Origin: Grifola frondosa
Lineage: Eukaryota > Basidiomycota > Agaricomycetes > Polyporales > Grifolaceae
Assembly (NCBI GenBank): GCA_001683735.1
Contig: LUGG01000006.1
Span: 558,001-622,000, forward strand
Direction: 5' to 3'
Length of the DNA: 64,000 nt
Position numbers and translations under genes: made by a program. This document shows, in pieces, positions 59,035 to 64,000 of this stretch. The notes beneath the pieces were generated by a model. That model was not told the origin of the DNA. It searched no databases and was given only the letters and a program-made list of their open reading frames with translations. How positions within the stretch are numbered: the stretch's first letter is position 1; each line of letters begins with the position of its first letter.

Positions 59035-62000
59035 ATGTCTTTCTTCGGCTTTGAGGAACGGAACGACTTGGAGAGTGAAAGACGCAAGTTTCTAGAAGGT
59101 GGTCTGTCTGGTGCGCATCAAGAAGATGTTGCCGTCTACACATGGGGCGAAGATAGCTACGATGGGCTTGGAGATGCCCTTCAAGAGGGTGGTGATGAGT
59201 TGAACGACGAGACATTCGGTGGTACTGGTCAAATTGGTGCGCAGATCATTGACGCCATACCCGACGATACAAATTAACATGCGCACTTCTCAGGCAAGGA
59301 CTTTGATTTCTCCAGTTCCGCATTACCTGGCCATGACAGGTCTTTCCCATCGGAGCCTGTTACATCACAGGAGGGGTCTCAACCATCTGCCGCCTTTCAG
59401 GGCGAATATTGTATGATGCTTATAGATTCTCTGTTCTTGCTTGCCTCATCTTTTATGTACAGCTCGCTCGCAACATACTTTGGAATCCGTATGGGACGAC
59501 AAATCTCCGTTCTCCGTTCTTCCACGGATGAATGGCTCGAGTCGTACTTCCGATCATCCTATCGGACAGTCTTCCTCCAAGTTCTCTCCTTTTGGTACAG
59601 CCACCGCTCAGGAGTCCTCGGCGCATCGACCCGCCACTCTGAACCTCGGAGCCGACCTTCACAGAGGCGTGCACACGCTTGAAGAAATCGAGAAAGAGAT
59701 GTTGGCAGCCGCAGCTACGCAGCAGCAGCAAGTGCATTCTCAAACCCTTCTCCAATCTCCATTACGTGCTCAGGCACAACGTCAAGTTGTCTCTCCTCAG
59801 CATGCAGCTACTCCGCCTCCTCGAATGCACCCTCACTCGCAGTCTCCGCGGTTCCATCAACAACAGCAGCAACATCAAATCCATCTTCTCCAGATCCAAC
59901 AACAACAGCAGAGACAATTACTCGAATTGCAGGAGCAGCGGGAGCGCCAGCAGCGTCAACAGCTCCTCGAACTGCAGGAGCAACTGAAGATGGAAGAACT
60001 TGAGCGACAGCAGCAGCAGCTTCGTATGCAGCATGCGCAGGCCGGCGTACCTAGCCAGTTGCACAACCACCTCCTGCACCAACGGCTCACTTCTGGTGGT
60101 CTGAGCCCGGCGTTGGGTGATCGTGCACCGCGCCGCATGGGGAGACAGTCACCTGCGGTCACAAATCCTCAGTTCCAGCTGGATGTGCCGTTCCAAGGAA
60201 ACCTCCAATATCATCCGCAGGACATCCAGCTCCAACAGCGCCTCCTCGCGGAGATGGCTCAGGCAGAATTCTTAAGTAACATGCAAGTCCTTCCTCAGTC
60301 GGATCGAGATGCCAGAGAAGAGCGTGAGATGCAGGAGCTTTTGAGGGTCGAGGCTATGCGCAAGATCATGGAAGCGGAAAGGATGGAGGAGAAGAGAAAA
60401 CGGAAATTGGCTAAGATCGCTCACATGGTGCGTTACGGGTTCGTGCTTATGGCTCATGCTGTTTATTCATCGGACATCTCATTAGTCTCGCTATAATGAC
60501 CTCATGACACAATCTGACAAGGATTTCATTACACGCATACAAGTCTCACAGCTGGTCACACAAGACCCTTATGCGGACGATTTCTATGCTCAGGTGTATG
60601 GTGCCATCCTCCGCTCACGACTCGGTCTACAAACGCCCGAAGACCGCGTCTTGAAATTTGGTTCTGGTGGCGGAGTAGGTTTGGGACTAGCACCGAAAGG
60701 ACCTGGAAGGCGGCAGAGCGCGATGCAACGCATGGAGGCTCAGGTCGAGAGGATCGTGAACAACGCAAGATTGAGAGAGAAGGAAAAAATCAGTTAGTTT
60801 CTTTGGTCGTGTTTTATGGTATTCTGAGTCTCAAATCATTGCTGCATTGCTCAATCTAGCCCTCAATAGTCTTCAAGGAGCGTTGGGGAGAACATCCGGC
60901 CGTAGTTACAAAGCCGCCCCGCGTCAACTTCTCCAAGTAGATGCTGGGGGCTCTCCTACGCTTTCTCATGCGCATGCGGCTCACATTTCCAAATCCGATG
61001 CAACTTTACTTGCGGACAGAGAACAAGCCGCCAAAGAGGCAGCCAAGATCAGCCGCGAAGCCCTTGGAACTGCTGGCTACGTGAGTAACTTATGCCCATT
61101 TTGCTGACATCACCGAATTCACGGACTACTAGGCAACAGGTGTTGTCCACAAGAAACCTCTAACTCAGCGAGAAGTGTTGGTAAGACTCGAGCACTTGTA
61201 TGATGTTGTGCTCGAGCTCGAACAACGACGACGAGACCAGCCATCCCCAGAAGAAGAGGAAGCATCGAAGGCCTGGTATGATTATTGTATCTCATGAGTA
61301 TGCTTCGCAGACGTAATAATCTGAGCAACGTAGGCAAGAAGACTACGATGAACTTGTGGAAGAGCTGTGGAAGGGTATTGAGGTCGGGGCCGCAGTAACG
61401 TATGGCCATCGCTTACGGTTTCCCTGCTGCTCTGATCGTGGCCTACAGTGACAATCATCCCTTCATCTCACTTCTCACCCCCATCAAAGGCAAACGACTG
61501 CTCCCTCGAATCATTCGCCATTTCGACCCGGCACGAACATTGAACACCATATCGTTTCTCCTCATATGCTTTTCCAAGCTGGATGTTGTGCGCCTGGCTC
61601 CCATGTTGGATACCCTCGAAGAGACCCGAGAAACCCAGGATTTGGAGAACCAGACTCAAGCCTTTATAGGAAGTGTGGTGCAGAGCCTGTTGCCCGTGGT
61701 TGCCAAGATGGAGCTGAGATATCTGACTGCCTTGCTTGAATTGCTACTGGATCACAATGCAATTGAGATGGTCGCTCAAACCAGGGTAAAGTCGTTTTTA
61801 TTCGTCCCTTCTTTCAGATCTGACTTTTTTAAGCCTGGGATCGCCATATTGACCCTTTTGATGAGCCGCGTTGAGGTCATCAAGCAAGGCGTAGCGAATG
61901 GCACAGATGTGGACGACATACCTACTATCTTTGAAGCTGAGCAGTGGTTCGTCCGAAGTGCCCCCAGAGTGGTTTGATTGCTGAACCATATTTCTATTAG

Positions 62001-62322
62001 GAGGAATTCGTTTGACAGGGCGTTTACACATTTGACGCCGCATCTTCTGACGCTATTCCCTTCAGTTCGCTTGAGCACAGCACTGGGCATTCTTCACGTT
62101 AACGTCCCGAACTCGGATGAGATGGACCAACCGGTATGGCAGTTCCTCGCCGCGCTAGCTCTGAATGCGACGGTGGAGCAACACCATGTTTTGGTTACCA
62201 TACTGCGTGAGCTTGTGCTGGAAAATGTGGCCACTGCCAATAAAGGGGTGGGTGCAGATACCGAGGAGGCGCGACGGATGAGACTGGCGAACGCGAATAT
62301 CTTCCTACATGCATTGGGTTAG
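59035..62322 (+). CDS. PAT1: PAT1, mRNA decapping activator and P-body component
   Basis: Pat1 links the Lsm1-7 ring, Dhh1 and the decapping enzyme Dcp1/2, and promotes decay of deadenylated mRNA. The start MSFFGFEERNDLESER carries the short family N-terminal motif that contacts the Dhh1/Ddx6 helicase. After a low-complexity region comes HTLEEIEKEMLAAA, then a glutamine-rich stretch (59858-60020) with coiled-coil character. Further conserved pieces are DKDFITRIQVSQLVTQDPYA, DDFYAQVYGAILRSRLG, RQSAMQRMEAQVERIVNNAR, LQGALGRTSGRSYKAAPRQL and KKPLTQREVLVRLEHLYD. The C-terminal helical-repeat domain includes HPFISLLTPIKGKRLLPRII, RHFDPARTLNTISFLLICFS, KMELRYLTALLELLLDHN and TPHLLTLFPSVRLSTALG. It ends NIFLHALG at the stop 62320-62322. 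Introns are short and I found no forced frame break. Confidence 0.9.
59858..60020 (+). repeat. CAG/CAA-rich glutamine tract region inside PAT1
   Basis: Runs of caa and cag codons code several short glutamine stretches broken by His, Leu, Arg and Glu. Mixed codons limit slippage. Gln-rich segments are common in P-body proteins. Confidence 0.75.
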
Positions 62323-62589
62323 ACAGCTCCCAAATTGCGCTGTGAATTTGTACTTTATATCAAGCTGTGTCTGGTCGTCACTATGCATAGATGTTCAGAT
62401 TTCTACTCGCGAGTGTAATAAATACTACACGGATTAATATTGCCGATTGATCGATCACTAAGCCTAAGAACCCACTGCAGCTAAGAACAAAATGCGTTCG
62501 TAACTTCAGTTGTACTCGACGACGATCACAACATACGTTCCTTTCATACAACGGTCAGGATCCCTTTATCATAACTTGTTCTGCATAGC

Positions 62590-64000
62590 ATGGATCCCGG
62601 CTCTAGTAAACGCCCTCGATGGAGTTGGACGTCATTAGAGTCTGATTACGAGCCCTCCGGTCGGTGGTATGAATTCACTGCATGATCATGTTGCTAATGA
62701 CTCTCAAGACGACGATGCAGACGGCTCTGATGATCCAGACTTTGTTGGGAGCAGCGACTCCGGAGATGATGGTTCGGATGACGATTTCAGTGATGAACTC
62801 GGGAGCGATTCTCGACTGGACGCCGAGGATGCTCAAGCTGAAGCAGAGATAGAAGGCGACTTCGAGTACGTTGGACTACTTTCACACGGAACCACACTGG
62901 CAACTCATAATACCGTAGTCGTCTGGTGCAGAGCATTCGCCAGGGAGCCGATGGATCGAGTTCGGGACTGTTAGGAAAAGGATGGGATTTAACCTTGAGG
63001 AGAAGGAGGCAGAATTCAGAGACGACTTGCGCGCTGCATCTGGAGTCGGTCGTAAAAAAGCAAAGGTACGTCTCTTTCAGAGAGTCAAACTGGTGATTGT
63101 TGAAGCCATCTAGCGTGGACGACGTCCGGGCCCTGTCCTCTCGCAACAAGTCCGAACCCTCATCGGAGAAGGAAATCAGGCTTATGTAGACAGCGATATT
63201 CCCGAAACAATCCGCGTCATGCAAGAAGTTATCCGCATTGAGCCTCGCGCTGCTTCTGCGTGGTCCGTTCTTGCGCAATGCTATACGGACCTTAAGGAGC
63301 CACAGAAGGCGTTACAGCTACGTATCATGGCGGCCCATCTTAATCATGATGCGGATGAATGGGATCAGCTCGCCAAGCAATCAATGTAAGCCAACTCCTC
63401 ATGGTTGCAATTTTATTTTTACAATTGGGCTCAGGGACCTAGGATACAATCAGCAGGCCCTCTACTGCTATGGCAAGATATACAGCCTTGATCCGACGAA
63501 CGTGAGTGCTCTCTGGGACCGTGCATCCCTGGCCAAGGAAATCGGCGATCTGAGAACTGTGTGTATTATCACACTGCCTGATATCATCTCAACCGTTCTG
63601 ACTGAATTTCTAGGCTCGTCATACTATGCTTACTATATTGAAGCGTATCCCCCACAATCTTCATGTTTTGGATGAGCTTCGTCCGATTCTTATCGAACTC
63701 TCGGATCTTGCGTTATGCGCTACTCTTTTTCAGAATGCCTTCAAACACTACCACTCGACCTTCCCCAATGGTCTTGGTTATGACGCGGAAACGCAGACAG
63801 AAGTGCCAGGCGGCGGATTTGGACTATTGCACCTACTCGTACTCGCGGACTTGTATAACACCCTGGGCGAGTACGACAAGGCAGTGGAGACAATTCGACG
63901 GGGTTGCCGATGGCTTCAGGGGCGTGCGACACAAAAGTTCTGGGATACGTGTGAGGATGACCGGGAATACGACGTGGTCGAGGGAATGAGAGGGAGCAAG
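62590..64000 (+). CDS. TFC4: TFIIIC subunit TFC4 (TPR protein), 5' part, cut by the window end
   Basis: Tfc4 (tau131, human TFIIIC102) binds the A box of tRNA genes and recruits TFIIIB through tetratricopeptide repeats. The start MDPGSSKRPRWSWTSLESDY is followed by a long acidic run of Asp/Ser/Glu (about residues 35-90). Then RGRRPGPVLSQQVRTLIGEG opens the TPR array: NQAYVDSDIPETIRVMQEVI, RIEPRAASAWSVLAQCYTDL, KEPQKALQLRIMAAHLNHDA, DEWDQLAKQS, DLGYNQQALYCYGKIYSLDP, TNVSALWDRASLAKEIGDL and LADLYNTLGEYDKAVETIRR. Exons join in frame with short introns as far as the window edge (EGMRGSK), where the coding sequence is still open. With RPC53 this is a second Pol III factor in the window, but the two are 40 kb apart. 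Confidence 0.88.

Overview
The window is nuclear DNA of a basidiomycete fungus, most likely an agaricomycete (mushroom or wood-decay class). Genes are dense and intron-rich, with many GT-AG introns of about 50-65 nt. The content (a fungal Zn2Cys6 regulator, a UbiA prenyltransferase, a basidiomycete-type P450, an Lrg1-like RhoGAP and a histone H2A ending in SQEV) fits that group. All protein calls come from reading motifs and re-joining exons by hand.

Layout. Positions 1-18,600 are an accessory block. It holds a questin-oxidase-like monooxygenase (366-2060, minus), a multi-pass membrane protein (2933-4251), a 1.4-kb inverted-repeat element with a 5-bp target duplication (4558-5984), a UbiA prenyltransferase (6745-7999), a cytochrome P450 (8656-10825) and an aldehyde dehydrogenase (13082-14926, minus). 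A duplicated P450-tail plus mitochondrial-carrier cassette is also present: one copy keeps the P450 and has a ruined carrier, the other keeps the carrier and has a ruined P450. The enzyme set resembles a small meroterpenoid or aromatic-tailoring cluster, which is an inference.

Positions 18,900-64,000 are housekeeping: xanthine phosphoribosyltransferase (XPT1), RNA polymerase III subunit RPC4/RPC53, symplekin/Pta1, V-ATPase subunit G, a Zn2Cys6 factor, ribosomal P2 and uS19/RPS15 (divergent pair), an Lrg1-like LIM-RhoGAP, a carboxypeptidase S, mitochondrial ribosomal mL44, an Rgd2-like F-BAR/DEP/RhoGAP protein, histone H2A, an M50-like membrane metallopeptidase, glycogen debranching enzyme, the decapping activator PAT1, and the 5' part of TFIIIC subunit TFC4, which runs off the end.

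Two themes cut across the window. First, every reading-frame break I could resolve, in accessory and essential genes alike, is explained by one or two missing G/C bases in a G/C run. This points to sequence error, or an unusual contraction bias, rather than gene death. Second, several housekeeping genes have extreme exon structures: exons holding only the ATG, a 9-nt and a 10-nt exon in RPS15, and a 7-nt exon next to a GC-AG intron in XPT1.
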